A stretch of 37,036 bases of DNA from Psychromonas arctica DSM 14288 (GTDB lineage Bacteria; Pseudomonadota; Gammaproteobacteria; Enterobacterales; Psychromonadaceae): positions 1-37,036 of the forward strand of contig NZ_AXWP01000058.1 of NCBI RefSeq assembly GCF_000482725.1, given 5' to 3'. Both the position numbers and the translations under genes were made by a program. The notes under the pieces are model-generated. The model searched no databases. It was not told where the DNA came from and worked only from the letters and a program-made list of their open reading frames with translations. This document shows, piece after piece, positions 14,442-23,901 of this stretch (the stretch's first letter is position 1; each line of letters begins with the position of its first letter).

Positions 14442-16703
14442 TTAGTTCCCTACTTTTGCTTTCATATAGTCGGAGAACAAAACTAATGCCCCGCTACTGC
14501 CTGTTAATTCTGCACTTTTATTATTGTCTTTCCCAACCCATGTGGTGACCACTTCATCTTTATCAAACCCGACAAACCAGCTATCGTTAAGATTATTAGT
14601 GGTTCCCGTTTTACCAGCAAAGTCTTGTCCGGGATTGCGCCAACGTAAACTGCGAGCGGTCCCCTCAGTAGTCACTTTATGTAACGCATTAGATAATTGT
14701 GACACCGATTGTGATGAAAATATTTGCTGCGCATGTTGACTACGTTGATAAACTACCTCACCTTGACTCGATACGATAGAACGAATCATTGTTAACGGTT
14801 TATACACTCCTTTCATGCTAATCGGTTGATACATCTGCGCGACTTGAAAAGGAGATAATGACACACTGCCTAACACTAAAGATGGATAAGCAGGTATTTT
14901 TTCATTAACCCCCATTTTATGCAAACTATCAATAACATTGCCTAAGCCTACTTGCATGCCTAGGTTTACGGTCGGGACATTCAATGAGTGCACTAGCGCA
15001 TACTCCACGGTCACTTCTCCACGGAATTTTCTATCGTAATTTTTAGGGCGCCAGCGTTGGCCGGTGCTATTTTTGAGGATAATCGCCTTGTCATTTAATG
15101 TATCAGTTAATGCATAACCTTGATCTAGTGCCGTTAAATAAACTGCTGGTTTAACCAAAGAACCAATTGGTCGACTTGCGTCTAATGCACGATTAAAACC
15201 ACTAAACTTAACATTCTTTCCGGAAACAATCGCACGTACTTCAGCATATTCGCGGTCAGTGATAACCATCGCCCCCTGTAAGTCGTGTTGCCCCTCTTTT
15301 TGTACTTTTGGCACCCCGTTTTGTATCGCTATTTCTGCATTTTTTTGTGCTAAAGGAGAAATTGATGTAAAGATCGATAAACCACTTTTTTTACGTACAC
15401 TTGCTGGCACATCACTTTGCAACTCTCGGTTTAACAAACTCACAAAAGCTGGATTTGCACGGTTATTTAACGCCTTCGCATTACTTAGATTAAGGTTTCC
15501 CTTGGCGGCTATTCGATATTGTGCGGTATTAATATAGTTATGTTCAAGCATTAAACGTAACACTAAATCTCGACGCGCCAGTGCTCGTTCAGGGTTCCTT
15601 CTTGGGTTGTAGTAGGAAGGACCTTTGATAATTGCCACCAATAATGCAATTTGCTCAACGCGTAACTCATCAACGGGACGTGCAAAATAAAAGTCGCTAG
15701 CTAGCTCGATGCCATAAATACCCGTCGCACCATTTTGCGCTAAATACACTTCATTTAAGTAAGCTTCTAATATTTTGTCTTTACTGTATTTATGATCAAT
15801 TAACACCGCCATATACGCTTCTTGAAACTTACGCCATAAGCTACGCTCTTGTGATAGAAACAGGTTTTTTGCTAATTGCTGCGTTAATGTACTACCTCCT
15901 TGTACCGTTCTCCCCGCTTTAAAATTCACAATAAACGCGCGTAAGATGGCAAAAGGTGAGACACCTTGATGATGATAAAAATTACGATCTTCCATTAATA
16001 GCAATGTATTAATAAAGAGATCTGGTATTTTCTCAAAAGGTACAAAGACTCTGTCTTGAATTTGCTTGCTATTCAGCCTGTCTAATAACAAAGGATCTAA
16101 ATGAAATTGTTGTAGATGGCTTTGCTGTCTTGTTTTAAGGCTACTCACCCCTTGCCAATTGAAGCTCACCTCGGCTAATTGAGCAGGCTCTGATTTATCA
16201 GGAAAATCGAATGCACGACGATAAATAATGACACGGTTACCCGCCGTTGAGAACTGACCGGGGCTTTGTACTCTTTTCACTGCACGATAATTCAGTAATT
16301 TTAGTTCACTGACCAAGGCGTGTTGAGTTAATGGCGATGCAACCTGTAATGTGAGAGGGCGTGCATATAATGCAGCAGGCAGAGTCCATGTAGATCCATC
16401 TAAACGACGCTCTATTTTTTTATCAAAATAGATCCCGCAAATAATAATAAAGGCAATAAAAGCGAGACTCGCTTTCCATGTAATTGACCATAACCCTCTA
16501 AAAAAACGTTGTTTAAAGGAAGGTGTCTGCGATTTACTCGTACTTTTTTTAGTATTTTTTCTTGCTGTGGGTTTACGAGTTGTTTTGGGGTTTTTAGCTG
16601 TACTTTTTTCCCCGCTTTCTTTTTTAGCGCCTTGTTTGAGTTTACCTTTTGTCGTTTCTTTCGGTTTGCTCTTAGCGCTTTCATTTTTAGGTGTTTTTGC
16701 CAT
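14442..16703 (-). CDS. mrcB: penicillin-binding protein 1B
   Basis: 753 residues. A very Lys-rich cytoplasmic tail (1-70) and one membrane anchor (about 73-93) come first. Next is a UB2H-like segment (about 105-190), then the GT51 glycosyltransferase domain with catalytic Glu238 in MEDRNFYHHQG and the QGGSTLTQQLAKNLFL motif at about 268-283. The transpeptidase domain follows with SLVK (Ser515, Lys518), SLN (573-575) and KTG (698-700). It is a bifunctional class A enzyme that polymerises and cross-links peptidoglycan at the inner membrane. All catalytic residues are present. It is followed without a gap by the csdE-like gene and lies 81 bases after hrpB, in the same direction. Confidence 0.95.
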   Translation of the reverse strand: MAKTPKNESAKSKPKETTKGKLKQGAKKESGEKSTAKNPKTTRKPTARKNTKKSTSKSQTPSFKQRFFRGLWSITWKASLAFIAFIIICGIYFDKKIERRLDGSTWTLPAALYARPLTLQVASPLTQHALVSELKLLNYRAVKRVQSPGQFSTAGNRVIIYRRAFDFPDKSEPAQLAEVSFNWQGVSSLKTRQQSHLQQFHLDPLLLDRLNSKQIQDRVFVPFEKIPDLFINTLLLMEDRNFYHHQGVSPFAILRAFIVNFKAGRTVQGGSTLTQQLAKNLFLSQERSLWRKFQEAYMAVLIDHKYSKDKILEAYLNEVYLAQNGATGIYGIELASDFYFARPVDELRVEQIALLVAIIKGPSYYNPRRNPERALARRDLVLRLMLEHNYINTAQYRIAAKGNLNLSNAKALNNRANPAFVSLLNRELQSDVPASVRKKSGLSIFTSISPLAQKNAEIAIQNGVPKVQKEGQHDLQGAMVITDREYAEVRAIVSGKNVKFSGFNRALDASRPIGSLVKPAVYLTALDQGYALTDTLNDKAIILKNSTGQRWRPKNYDRKFRGEVTVEYALVHSLNVPTVNLGMQVGLGNVIDSLHKMGVNEKIPAYPSLVLGSVSLSPFQVAQMYQPISMKGVYKPLTMIRSIVSSQGEVVYQRSQHAQQIFSSQSVSQLSNALHKVTTEGTARSLRWRNPGQDFAGKTGTTNNLNDSWFVGFDKDEVVTTWVGKDNNKSAELTGSSGALVLFSDYMKAKVGN

Positions 16704-16784
16704 AACAGATTTAGTTAACTCATTTTTTAATAAATTTTAGGTATGTATTAGCCATGTTAAGCATGATCAGCGCGCACCATAACA

Positions 16785-19265
16785 TTATCTAGATAAATGT
16801 TTTTTAGTTTTACGTGTTGCTAATGCATTCGCGGGGTCGTCGGGCCAAAAATGTTTTGGGTAACGCCCCTTCATCTCTTTTTGTACTTCTTTGTAAGCGC
16901 CAGACCAAAATGAATGCAAATTTTGAGTCACTTGTAATGGTTTCATCGCCGGTGATAACAAGGCTAATTGAATCTCGATGCGCCCATCGAAAATACTCGG
17001 TGTTTGTGCCTGACCATATAATTCCTGCATTTTAACCGACAATAACGGAATTTGTTGCTCTCGATATTGTAATTTAATCGCCGAGCCCGTAGCCACGGTA
17101 ATCGTTTGTGGAAACTGTACCTCTAATTTTTGTTGCTGTAACCAAGTTAAACGAGATAATAACGCAGCTTTCAAATCAATTTTTTTAAATTGTTCAGGTT
17201 GTGTAATACCAGTGCAAAAAGGGGCTAGCCATAACTCTAATTGTTCAATTAATGCCGCCTCACTGAAGTCTACGACGTCTTTTTCGCTTGCCAACTTATA
17301 CTGATCAGTTGCATAACGTAAACGGATTAATAAGGCTTTATTCGCATCACTCCAATGTAAAATAGACAGTCCTGCTTGCCTTAAACCATTGAGTAATGCA
17401 CTTAACTTTTGTTGCTTCGATACCTTAGCAAGTGGTAAACGGCTAATTGTAATTTTACCTAACATCAAGCGTTGCTCAGCAATCAATTTATTTTCTTTTA
17501 ACGACCAACATAAGTAATCAACAGACATTAAGTAATGTGGAAGGTAAGCTTTTATGGTCTCTAAATTGATACTACATGCTTTAAAAATAAGGCTATTAGT
17601 TTTTTGTTCCGACAGCGCGAGATCTGCAACCACCAGCATTTTTTCATTTAATAATGCAGAATGATTAACTAAACACGCACCGGCTCCATTACTCAGTAAA
17701 TAGTCAAGAGATTGCCCGTTACCACGGCTCATTGCAATACGATCGGGAAAAGCAATCGCTAATAGCAGCCCACAATATTGCATTGGTAAACTGCTAGGCA
17801 TTTTCTGCGAACATTTTTTAAGCAATATTTGATATTGTTTTTTCACCTGATAAGAAACAGAATTTAACTGTGCTTCAATATCATCGTTACCTTTTTCATT
17901 TGCTTCTAAAAATGCGGCGATTAAACAGCCCAATGCCACCACCCCAGGCTGCTTTAAGTTGCTTTCTAATGTTTTAGCGGTGATCAGCATATGTCCTAAT
18001 CGAGGTGTTAAGGCAAGATCAATGATCTGCTCACCATGGGCAGTACAACGACCACGAGAATCTATTGCGTTAATACTTTGCAATAACTGTAGCGCGACCT
18101 GAATATTATTTTCGTTGGGCTGGGTTAAAAAAGGTAATTGTTGAGGATGAGTAACTCCCCAGGCACTTACTTCAAGCATTAAAGCCGTTAATTCACTTTG
18201 TAATATAGGAGCTTCATTTTGTGTCCTTAAACGCTTTTCTTTAGCCCAAAGTCGATAGCAGGTGCCCGCACTTAAACGCCCGGCTCGACCCGCGCGTTGA
18301 GTAGCGCTTGCCTCGCTGATGGTCTGGCTTCTCAACTTGCCAATCCCCGTTTGAGCTTGAAAGTGAAAACTACGCTCAACACCGGAGTCAACCACTACAG
18401 TAATGCCATCAATGGTTAAACTGGTTTCTGCAATATTAGTCGAGACCACTATTTTACGCATATTATTAGGGGGGGATTGAATCGCTAATTGCTGCTCATC
18501 TAAACTTAATTTACCGTATAAAGGGGCTAATAAAATGGGTAGCTGTTGAGTATCAATCCAATGTTGTAAATCTCGGCAACAGCGAAGAATTTCTTTTACC
18601 CCTGCAACGAACACCAACATATTGCCCGCTTGTTGCTGATAAGCCATTTTAATTAATGCGACTAATGCTTGTTGCTGAGCAATGCTTCCTTCCTGCCCTG
18701 TAACAGGTTGATAAACATACTCAATAGGGTAACTCCGCCCTTCACAACTGACGTAAGCCGCAGCGGGTAAATGTTGTTGTAATGCTTGATTGTCTAGAGT
18801 TGCAGACATCACCAATAAGGTTAAATCTTCACGCAAACTTGCCTGGGCATCTAAACATAAAGCCAAGCCTAAATCAGCTTGCAGATTTCGCTCATGAAAC
18901 TCATCAAAGATTACTAAATCAATTCCCGTTAGTTCAGGATCCTGCTGCAATAATCGAATCAAAATACCTTCAGTAACGATTTCAAGCTGTGTCTCAGCAC
19001 TAACCTTAGATTCACCACGTAATCGATATCCAACTTGCTGGCCAATTGGTTGACCTAATTGTTTAGCAAGATAGTGAGCAATATTTCGCGCCGCTAAACG
19101 ACGTGGCTCTAACATAATAATTTTGCCGCTAAACCATCGTTGTTTTAACAAAACTAATGGAAGACAGGTAGATTTACCCGCGCCGGGGGGGGCTTGAAGG
19201 ATCACTTGTGGACACAAATTAAGTTGTTGTTTAAGTTCAGCGAGAACCGCTTGAATAGGTAACAT
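16785..19265 (-). CDS. hrpB: ATP-dependent helicase HrpB (DEAH family)
   Basis: 826 residues, family-typical length (E. coli about 809). Walker A is APPGAGKS at 25-32, the DEAH-type box is DEFH at 121-124, followed by the MSATLDN motif. Motifs STNIAETSLTIDG and QRAGRAGR of the second RecA domain are intact. The C-terminal region contains the HrpB-specific ...FWPDDPANALATRKTKKHL tail. It is a predicted RNA helicase of uncertain role. It is divergent from dksA and upstream of mrcB, the same neighbourhood as in E. coli. Confidence 0.95.
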   Translation of the reverse strand: MLPIQAVLAELKQQLNLCPQVILQAPPGAGKSTCLPLVLLKQRWFSGKIIMLEPRRLAARNIAHYLAKQLGQPIGQQVGYRLRGESKVSAETQLEIVTEGILIRLLQQDPELTGIDLVIFDEFHERNLQADLGLALCLDAQASLREDLTLLVMSATLDNQALQQHLPAAAYVSCEGRSYPIEYVYQPVTGQEGSIAQQQALVALIKMAYQQQAGNMLVFVAGVKEILRCCRDLQHWIDTQQLPILLAPLYGKLSLDEQQLAIQSPPNNMRKIVVSTNIAETSLTIDGITVVVDSGVERSFHFQAQTGIGKLRSQTISEASATQRAGRAGRLSAGTCYRLWAKEKRLRTQNEAPILQSELTALMLEVSAWGVTHPQQLPFLTQPNENNIQVALQLLQSINAIDSRGRCTAHGEQIIDLALTPRLGHMLITAKTLESNLKQPGVVALGCLIAAFLEANEKGNDDIEAQLNSVSYQVKKQYQILLKKCSQKMPSSLPMQYCGLLLAIAFPDRIAMSRGNGQSLDYLLSNGAGACLVNHSALLNEKMLVVADLALSEQKTNSLIFKACSINLETIKAYLPHYLMSVDYLCWSLKENKLIAEQRLMLGKITISRLPLAKVSKQQKLSALLNGLRQAGLSILHWSDANKALLIRLRYATDQYKLASEKDVVDFSEAALIEQLELWLAPFCTGITQPEQFKKIDLKAALLSRLTWLQQQKLEVQFPQTITVATGSAIKLQYREQQIPLLSVKMQELYGQAQTPSIFDGRIEIQLALLSPAMKPLQVTQNLHSFWSGAYKEVQKEMKGRYPKHFWPDDPANALATRKTKKHLSR

Positions 19266-19376
19266 TGAAGATAAAATCCTTTAAAAATATAACAACATGC
19301 AAAAGGCAAAACAGCACAGAGAATAATCAAATATGATAAAAAAAAGGTCATAGCGTCACAATTAGTAACTCATTAT

Positions 19377-19405
19377 TTGACTCCGATAGCAATTATTGCT
19401 ATAGA
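19377..19405 (+). promoter_or_regulatory. predicted sigma-70 promoter of dksA with dyad in spacer
   Basis: -35 TTGACT (19377-19382), 17-base spacer, -10 TATAGA (19400-19405). A perfect inverted repeat, atagcaat-t-attgctat, covers 19386-19402, that is, the spacer and the first bases of the -10. The bases after the -10 are GC-rich (agccgccg), a discriminator type associated with negative control by ppGpp/DksA. The start point is predicted near 19412. Confidence 0.6.
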
Positions 19406-19526
19406 TAGCCGCCGAAAAAAACTGATGTCTCTATGTTAGCAAAGTTTGTTCGACCTACTACTTATATTTATCACCGTTTTGATGCGTCTAAAGCGTATTT
19501 ACACTGCATCGGAAGAAGGAAAATTT

Positions 19527-19976
19527 ATGCCCGCTAATAAAAGCAAAAAAACACTCGGTATTTTAGCCATTGCTGGAGTAGAGCCATACCAAGAAAAAGC
19601 TGGTGAGGAATACATGGGTAAACCTCAACGTGATCATTTCACCAGTATTCTTAAAGCATGGACAACTCAGCTACGCGAAGAAGTCGACCGCACTGTTGAT
19701 CATATGAAAGATGAAGCATCAAATTTCCCAGATCCTGTTGACCGCGCAACTCAAGAAGAAGAGTTCAGCTTGGAATTACGTGCACGTGATCGTGAACGTC
19801 AGTTAATCACTAAAATCGCAAAAACACTGAAAAAAATCGAAGCTGATGATTTCGGTTTTTGTGAATCTTGTGGTGTTGAAATCGGCATTCGCCGTTTAGA
19901 AGCACGTCCAACTGCAGATTTATGTATCGACTGTAAAACACTTGCAGAAATAAAAGAAAAACAAAGTATTGGTTAA
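19527..19976 (+). CDS. dksA: RNA polymerase-binding transcription factor DksA
   Basis: 149 residues from the ATG at 19527, which has a ggaagaagga ribosome binding site and matches the known N-terminus ([21 protein letters not shown]). The longer frame from 19446 adds residues no homologue has. It has a coiled-coil with the acidic tip DPVDRA (Asp69 and Asp72, matching the functional pair of E. coli) and a zinc site of four cysteines, C112, C115, C133 and C136. DksA binds the RNA polymerase secondary channel and, with ppGpp, adjusts rRNA and amino-acid promoters. It is followed by its own terminator and then gluQRS, as in E. coli. Confidence 0.96.
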   Translation: MPANKSKKTLGILAIAGVEPYQEKAGEEYMGKPQRDHFTSILKAWTTQLREEVDRTVDHMKDEASNFPDPVDRATQEEEFSLELRARDRERQLITKIAKTLKKIEADDFGFCESCGVEIGIRRLEARPTADLCIDCKTLAEIKEKQSIG

Positions 19977-19998
19977 TCCTAGTGATTAAGCGAATTAA

Positions 19999-20030
19999 AA
20001 AACGGTTAGCATTTGCTAGCCGTTTTTGTT
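19999..20030 (+). terminator. dksA terminator
   Basis: 10-bp stem aacggttagc (20001-20010) / gctagccgtt (20015-20024) with one G-T pair, loop attt, followed by a T-rich run. It overlaps the apparent 5' end of the longest gluQRS frame, which argues against that start. Confidence 0.85.
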
Positions 20031-20045
20031 TTTAGAGAAAAGAAG

Positions 20046-20951
20046 TTGTTATTAAAAGAGAACAAAAAATATATTGGGCGATTTGCTCCTTCACCTTCAG
20101 GACCATTACATTTTGGCTCTTTAGTGGCTGCGGTTGGCAGTTATTTGCAAGCCAAATCTCAGCAAGGAATTTGGCAAGTTCGTATTGAAGATATCGACCC
20201 GCCTCGAGAAATTATCGGTGCTAGTGAAGATATATTACAAACACTCCAAGCTTATGGTTTATTATGGGATGGTGATGTCATTTATCAGCATCAAAGAAGC
20301 CAAGCCTATGAAACCGTATTAGCCACATTGACTCAGCAAAACCTCTGCTATGCATGCAGTTGCACACGTAAAATAATCAAGCAACAAGGCGGTTTTTATC
20401 AAGGTCAATGTCGAGATAAACAGCACTCCCCGATTGCTAACGCATTACGTATTAACTTGTCATCTATCCGTCATAAAACCACCCATTTTAACGATAAGTT
20501 ACAAGGCTTGATTGAACTAGATGCCACTCAAGTGGACGATGATTTTATTATTAAACGTAAAGATGGCTTATATGCTTATAATCTTGCCGTGGTGATAGAT
20601 GATATTGAGCAAGGCGTGACAGAAGTGGTAAGAGGCGCAGACTTAATTAGCACAACCGGTAAACAAATAAACCTTTACCGCCTACTTGATGCTAAAGTGC
20701 CCAGTTATATTCATTTACCTTTAGCGGTGACAGCGCCTGGGTTTAAACTATCGAAACAAAACCATGCGACGGCAGTAGATAAAAAAAATCCGGAGCCTAC
20801 CTTGATACAAGTGTTGGCTTTTTTAGGTCATCCAGTGCCAAAGAACATAGCACAATCGAACTGTGCAGAAATTTTACTATGGGCACAGCAACATTGGTGT
20901 TTGAACAATGTGCCTAAGCAGCTAGAAATTCAACTGCCTGTCACGCATTAA
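20046..20951 (+). CDS. gluQ: glutamyl-Q tRNA(Asp) synthetase
   Basis: 301 residues from the TTG at 20046, preceded by the purine-rich agagaaaagaag. No ATG is available before the conserved start of the fold, KYIGRFAPSPSGPLHFGSL. The frame extends to a TTG at 20013, but that lies inside the dksA terminator. The class I synthetase HIGH motif is HFGS and the KMSKS-like motif is KLSKQ. A Cys cluster (CYACSCTRK...C) binds zinc. The enzyme lacks the anticodon-binding domain of GluRS and attaches glutamate to queuosine in tRNA-Asp. Order dksA-gluQ-pcnB is conserved. Exact start uncertain. Confidence 0.93.
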   Translation: MLLKENKKYIGRFAPSPSGPLHFGSLVAAVGSYLQAKSQQGIWQVRIEDIDPPREIIGASEDILQTLQAYGLLWDGDVIYQHQRSQAYETVLATLTQQNLCYACSCTRKIIKQQGGFYQGQCRDKQHSPIANALRINLSSIRHKTTHFNDKLQGLIELDATQVDDDFIIKRKDGLYAYNLAVVIDDIEQGVTEVVRGADLISTTGKQINLYRLLDAKVPSYIHLPLAVTAPGFKLSKQNHATAVDKKNPEPTLIQVLAFLGHPVPKNIAQSNCAEILLWAQQHWCLNNVPKQLEIQLPVTH

Positions 20952-20967
20952 TAAAGGTCTTTATTAA
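20948..20967 (+). other. AT-only hairpin overlapping the gluQ stop codon
   Basis: 8-bp perfect stem ttaataaa / tttattaa with loop ggtc. The TAA stop (20949-20951) is inside the left arm. No T-run follows, so it is not a standard intrinsic terminator. Confidence 0.45.
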
Positions 20968-21100
20968 AGCACTGTAGTGATACATAAAATGCCTACTTTA
21001 ATAAAGCGAAATACAGAGAAGCAAATTTAATTTGTTTTTAATAACTTGCGCACATAAAATGAGCGCATTATTTTCAGACTAATTCCATCTAAGTAGATGC

Positions 21101-21116
21101 AAAGGATAGAGCTATT
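21101..21116 (+). promoter_or_regulatory. pcnB ribosome binding site and AUU start codon
   Basis: aaagga at 21101-21106, 7 bases, then ATT at 21114-21116. The frame is open from the TAA at 21090-21092, and it contains no ATG before the conserved part of PcnB. E. coli pcnB is known to start at AUU. Confidence 0.72.
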
Positions 21117-22523
21117 AAACGCTTAAGCAAACTTGTAAAAAAAGTATTTCAAAAGAAAAAAACGCCACAAGCCGCAGTATCGCTTGATCAATATAAGATC
21201 CCACGCGCGGAACATTCAATTTCTCGTTCGGATATTGATGAAAATGCTCTGAAGGTTTTGTATCGTTTACATAATGCAGGTTACCGTGCTTTATTGGTTG
21301 GCGGTGGTGTGCGTGACTTATTATTAGGCTTAAAACCTAAAGATTTTGATATTACGACAAATGCTACCCCTGAAGAAGTTAAAGTTTTATTTAGAAATTG
21401 CCGCTTAATTGGTCGCCGTTTCCGTCTTGCACACATTTTGTTTGGTCGTGAAATCATTGAAGTTGCCACTTTTCGAGGCCATCACGATGAAGCAGAGCAA
21501 GACAAACAAAAGGTCAAACAATCACAAGAAGGCATGTTGTTACGCGATAATGTTTATGGATCTTTAGAAGAAGACGCAGAACGTCGTGACTTTACTGTTA
21601 ATGCCCTATATTACGATATCGCTGATTACTCTTTATATGACTTCTGCGGTGGCATGAACGATTTAGCAAAACGCCGTTTAACCTTAATCGGTGAGGCAGA
21701 GGTTCGTTACCGTGAAGATCCTGTGCGTATGTTGCGCGCGATCCGATTTGCAGCAAAATTAGATTTATCGATCAGTGATGAATGTGCTGAGCCTATTCGT
21801 CGTTTAGCTTCTTTATTACAAGATATTCCTGCGGCTCGCCATTTTGACGAAGTGATAAAATTGCTGTTATCAGGCCAAGGTTTAGCAACTTATCGATTAT
21901 TAAAAGAATATAAATTACTAGCGGTTCTCTTCCCTATTTTATTTAAAGATGGCGAAGATGACAAAGCCACTAAAATGATCGAACAAGCTTTAATGGATAC
22001 TGATAAGCGTATCTCTGAAGGCAAGCGAGTGACCCCTGCTTACATCTATGCCGTAATGTTATGGTACCCGCTTGAGCAACGAGCATTAGAGATGAGCTTT
22101 GAAAGTGGCATCGAATTACACGATGCATTTATGTTAGCGATGAATGAAGTGTTAACCATTCAAGTTAAAACCATTGCTATTCCTAAGCGCTTCACAGCAG
22201 CTATTCGTGATATTTGGATCTTACAGCATCGTCTACCCCGCTTTGGTGGTAAACGTGCACAGCGTGTTTACGCGCATGAGAAATTCCGAGCGGCCTTTGA
22301 CTTTTTAGCATTAAGAGCACGTGTTGAACAAAGTCGCGAACTAGCCGAACTAACGGCATGGTGGGAAGAATATCAATTGCACAATAAATTGCCTGAGCAC
22401 CAATATGCTCGTCAAAATGTCAATAAAGCAAAAGAATACAAACCAGAAGCAAATCAACCCACTAAAAAGCGTCGCTATAGCAAAGCCAAACGCAAACCTG
22501 CACCGAGTAAGATCAATGATTAG
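21114..22523 (+). CDS. pcnB: poly(A) polymerase I
   Basis: 469 residues from the ATT at 21114, against about 465 in E. coli. This start gives a basic N-terminus ([12 protein letters not shown]) and includes [24 protein letters not shown], which aligns with the E. coli N-terminal part. A start at the TTG at 21258 would cut into this conserved segment. The nucleotidyltransferase head has GGGVRD and the metal-binding DFD (about 77-79), then the [12 protein letters not shown] motif. The C-terminus is Lys/Arg-rich, as in PcnB rather than CCA-adding enzymes. It adds poly(A) tails that promote RNA decay. The end overlaps folK by 8 bases. Confidence 0.94.
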   Translation: MKRLSKLVKKVFQKKKTPQAAVSLDQYKIPRAEHSISRSDIDENALKVLYRLHNAGYRALLVGGGVRDLLLGLKPKDFDITTNATPEEVKVLFRNCRLIGRRFRLAHILFGREIIEVATFRGHHDEAEQDKQKVKQSQEGMLLRDNVYGSLEEDAERRDFTVNALYYDIADYSLYDFCGGMNDLAKRRLTLIGEAEVRYREDPVRMLRAIRFAAKLDLSISDECAEPIRRLASLLQDIPAARHFDEVIKLLLSGQGLATYRLLKEYKLLAVLFPILFKDGEDDKATKMIEQALMDTDKRISEGKRVTPAYIYAVMLWYPLEQRALEMSFESGIELHDAFMLAMNEVLTIQVKTIAIPKRFTAAIRDIWILQHRLPRFGGKRAQRVYAHEKFRAAFDFLALRARVEQSRELAELTAWWEEYQLHNKLPEHQYARQNVNKAKEYKPEANQPTKKRRYSKAKRKPAPSKIND

Positions 22524-22998
22524 TTATATTGGTATTGGCAGTAACCAAGCACAGCCAATTGAACAAGCAAAACAAGCCATCACAGCACTTTCTAATATAA
22601 AAGACACACAATTACTAACGTGTTCATCTTTATACAGAAGTGCGCCTATGGGCCCACAGGATCAACCAGATTATATCAATGCTGTTGCTAAACTAGAGAC
22701 AACCCTATCTGCGCTTGAACTACTGGACGCACTGCAGCTCATTGAGCAAGAACAAGGACGAGAGCGCAAAGCATTGCGTTGGGGACCACGCACCTTAGAT
22801 TTAGATATTCTTTTGTATGCCGATCAAGTGATAGAAAACGAGCGCTTAACCGTCCCTCATTATGGAATGAAAGAGCGTGAGTTTGTGCTTTACCCACTAT
22901 TTGAAATAGCGCCAACATTAAAAATGCCCAATGGCACTTCTTTGATCGAGATACTTAAACATTGTGATAAAAATGGTTTGACCGCTATTACAGGTTGA
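22516..22998 (+). CDS. folK: 2-amino-4-hydroxy-6-hydroxymethyldihydropteridine pyrophosphokinase
   Basis: 160 residues from the ATG at 22516 (E. coli 159). The protein begins [11 protein letters not shown], the standard FolK N-terminus. The upstream extension of the frame overlaps pcnB and is not real. Conserved motifs are [34 protein letters not shown] and [14 protein letters not shown], the last with the two Mg-binding aspartates. It transfers pyrophosphate from ATP to the pterin in folate synthesis. The ATG overlaps the pcnB stop by 8 bases, indicating coupled translation. Confidence 0.96.
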   Translation: MISYIGIGSNQAQPIEQAKQAITALSNIKDTQLLTCSSLYRSAPMGPQDQPDYINAVAKLETTLSALELLDALQLIEQEQGRERKALRWGPRTLDLDILLYADQVIENERLTVPHYGMKEREFVLYPLFEIAPTLKMPNGTSLIEILKHCDKNGLTAITG

Positions 22999-23059
22999 AT
23001 TAATTAATCACCTCAGTAAAATCATGCAACCATTCCCCCACTGCTAGTTAGGAGCAATA

Positions 23060-23854
23060 ATGGCTAAAGTAAACGTTTCGCGTTTAGCTAAAATGAAACA
23101 AGAGCAAGAAAAAATTACTTGTATCACCGCATATGATGCGAGTTTTGCAGCTATTTTTGATCAAGCAGGTATTCAAGTTTTATTAGTAGGTGACTCATTA
23201 GGCATGGTATTACAAGGGCATGACTCTACCTTACCAGTGACTGTAGAGCATATTGCCTATCACACATCAGCCGTGGCTAGTACAACAGAGAAATCTTTAA
23301 TCATTGCCGACTTACCGTTTATGTCTTACGCAACACCAGAACAAACTTATACCAATGCAGCAACGTTAATGCGTGCAGGTGCCAATATGGTCAAGCTTGA
23401 AGGTGGCACTTGGTTAACAGCATCTGTAAAAGGTTTGATCGAACGCGGTATTCCTGTTTGTGGGCATTTAGGGTTAACACCGCAATCAGTGAATGTTTTT
23501 GGTGGTTATAAAGTCCAAGGCAGAGCCAATGAACAGGCAGATAAATTACTTGAAGATGCCCTCGCATTACAAACAGCAGGCATTCAACTGTTAGTGCTTG
23601 AATGTGTACCTGTTGCTTTAGCTGAGCGAGTGACTAAAGCGTTACATATTCCTGTTATCGGCATTGGCGCAGGAACTGAAACAGACGGTCAAATATTAGT
23701 AATGCACGATGCCTTTGGTATCTCAGCTGGTTTTTGTCCTAAATTTTCTAAAAACTTTTTAGTAGAGACCGGTGATATTCGTCGTGCTGTTGTGCTCTAT
23801 AAAGAACAAGTAGAAAATAAAATTTTCCCAGGCGCTGAGCATAGCTTTTATTAA
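23060..23854 (+). CDS. panB: 3-methyl-2-oxobutanoate hydroxymethyltransferase
   Basis: 264 residues, identical in length to E. coli PanB. The start has taggagc 5 bases upstream. Motifs visible: [40 protein letters not shown] (Mg-binding Asp), [18 protein letters not shown] and the GIGAG loop. It transfers a hydroxymethyl group from methylene-tetrahydrofolate to ketoisovalerate, the first committed step of pantothenate synthesis. It is followed by panC and panD, with folK directly upstream. Confidence 0.97.
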   Translation: MAKVNVSRLAKMKQEQEKITCITAYDASFAAIFDQAGIQVLLVGDSLGMVLQGHDSTLPVTVEHIAYHTSAVASTTEKSLIIADLPFMSYATPEQTYTNAATLMRAGANMVKLEGGTWLTASVKGLIERGIPVCGHLGLTPQSVNVFGGYKVQGRANEQADKLLEDALALQTAGIQLLVLECVPVALAERVTKALHIPVIGIGAGTETDGQILVMHDAFGISAGFCPKFSKNFLVETGDIRRAVVLYKEQVENKIFPGAEHSFY

Positions 23855-23901
23855 CGCCAACTACCGCTATTATTAGCAACTTTTTTTGTTAAGAGTTAAC
23901 C

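Noticed and set aside
19446-19526. N-terminal extension of DksA
   Set aside because: The extension lies upstream of a strong ribosome binding site and is absent from known DksA proteins.
22405-22515. N-terminal extension of FolK
   Set aside because: It overlaps the pcnB 3' end in another frame. The canonical FolK N-terminus starts at the ATG at 22516.
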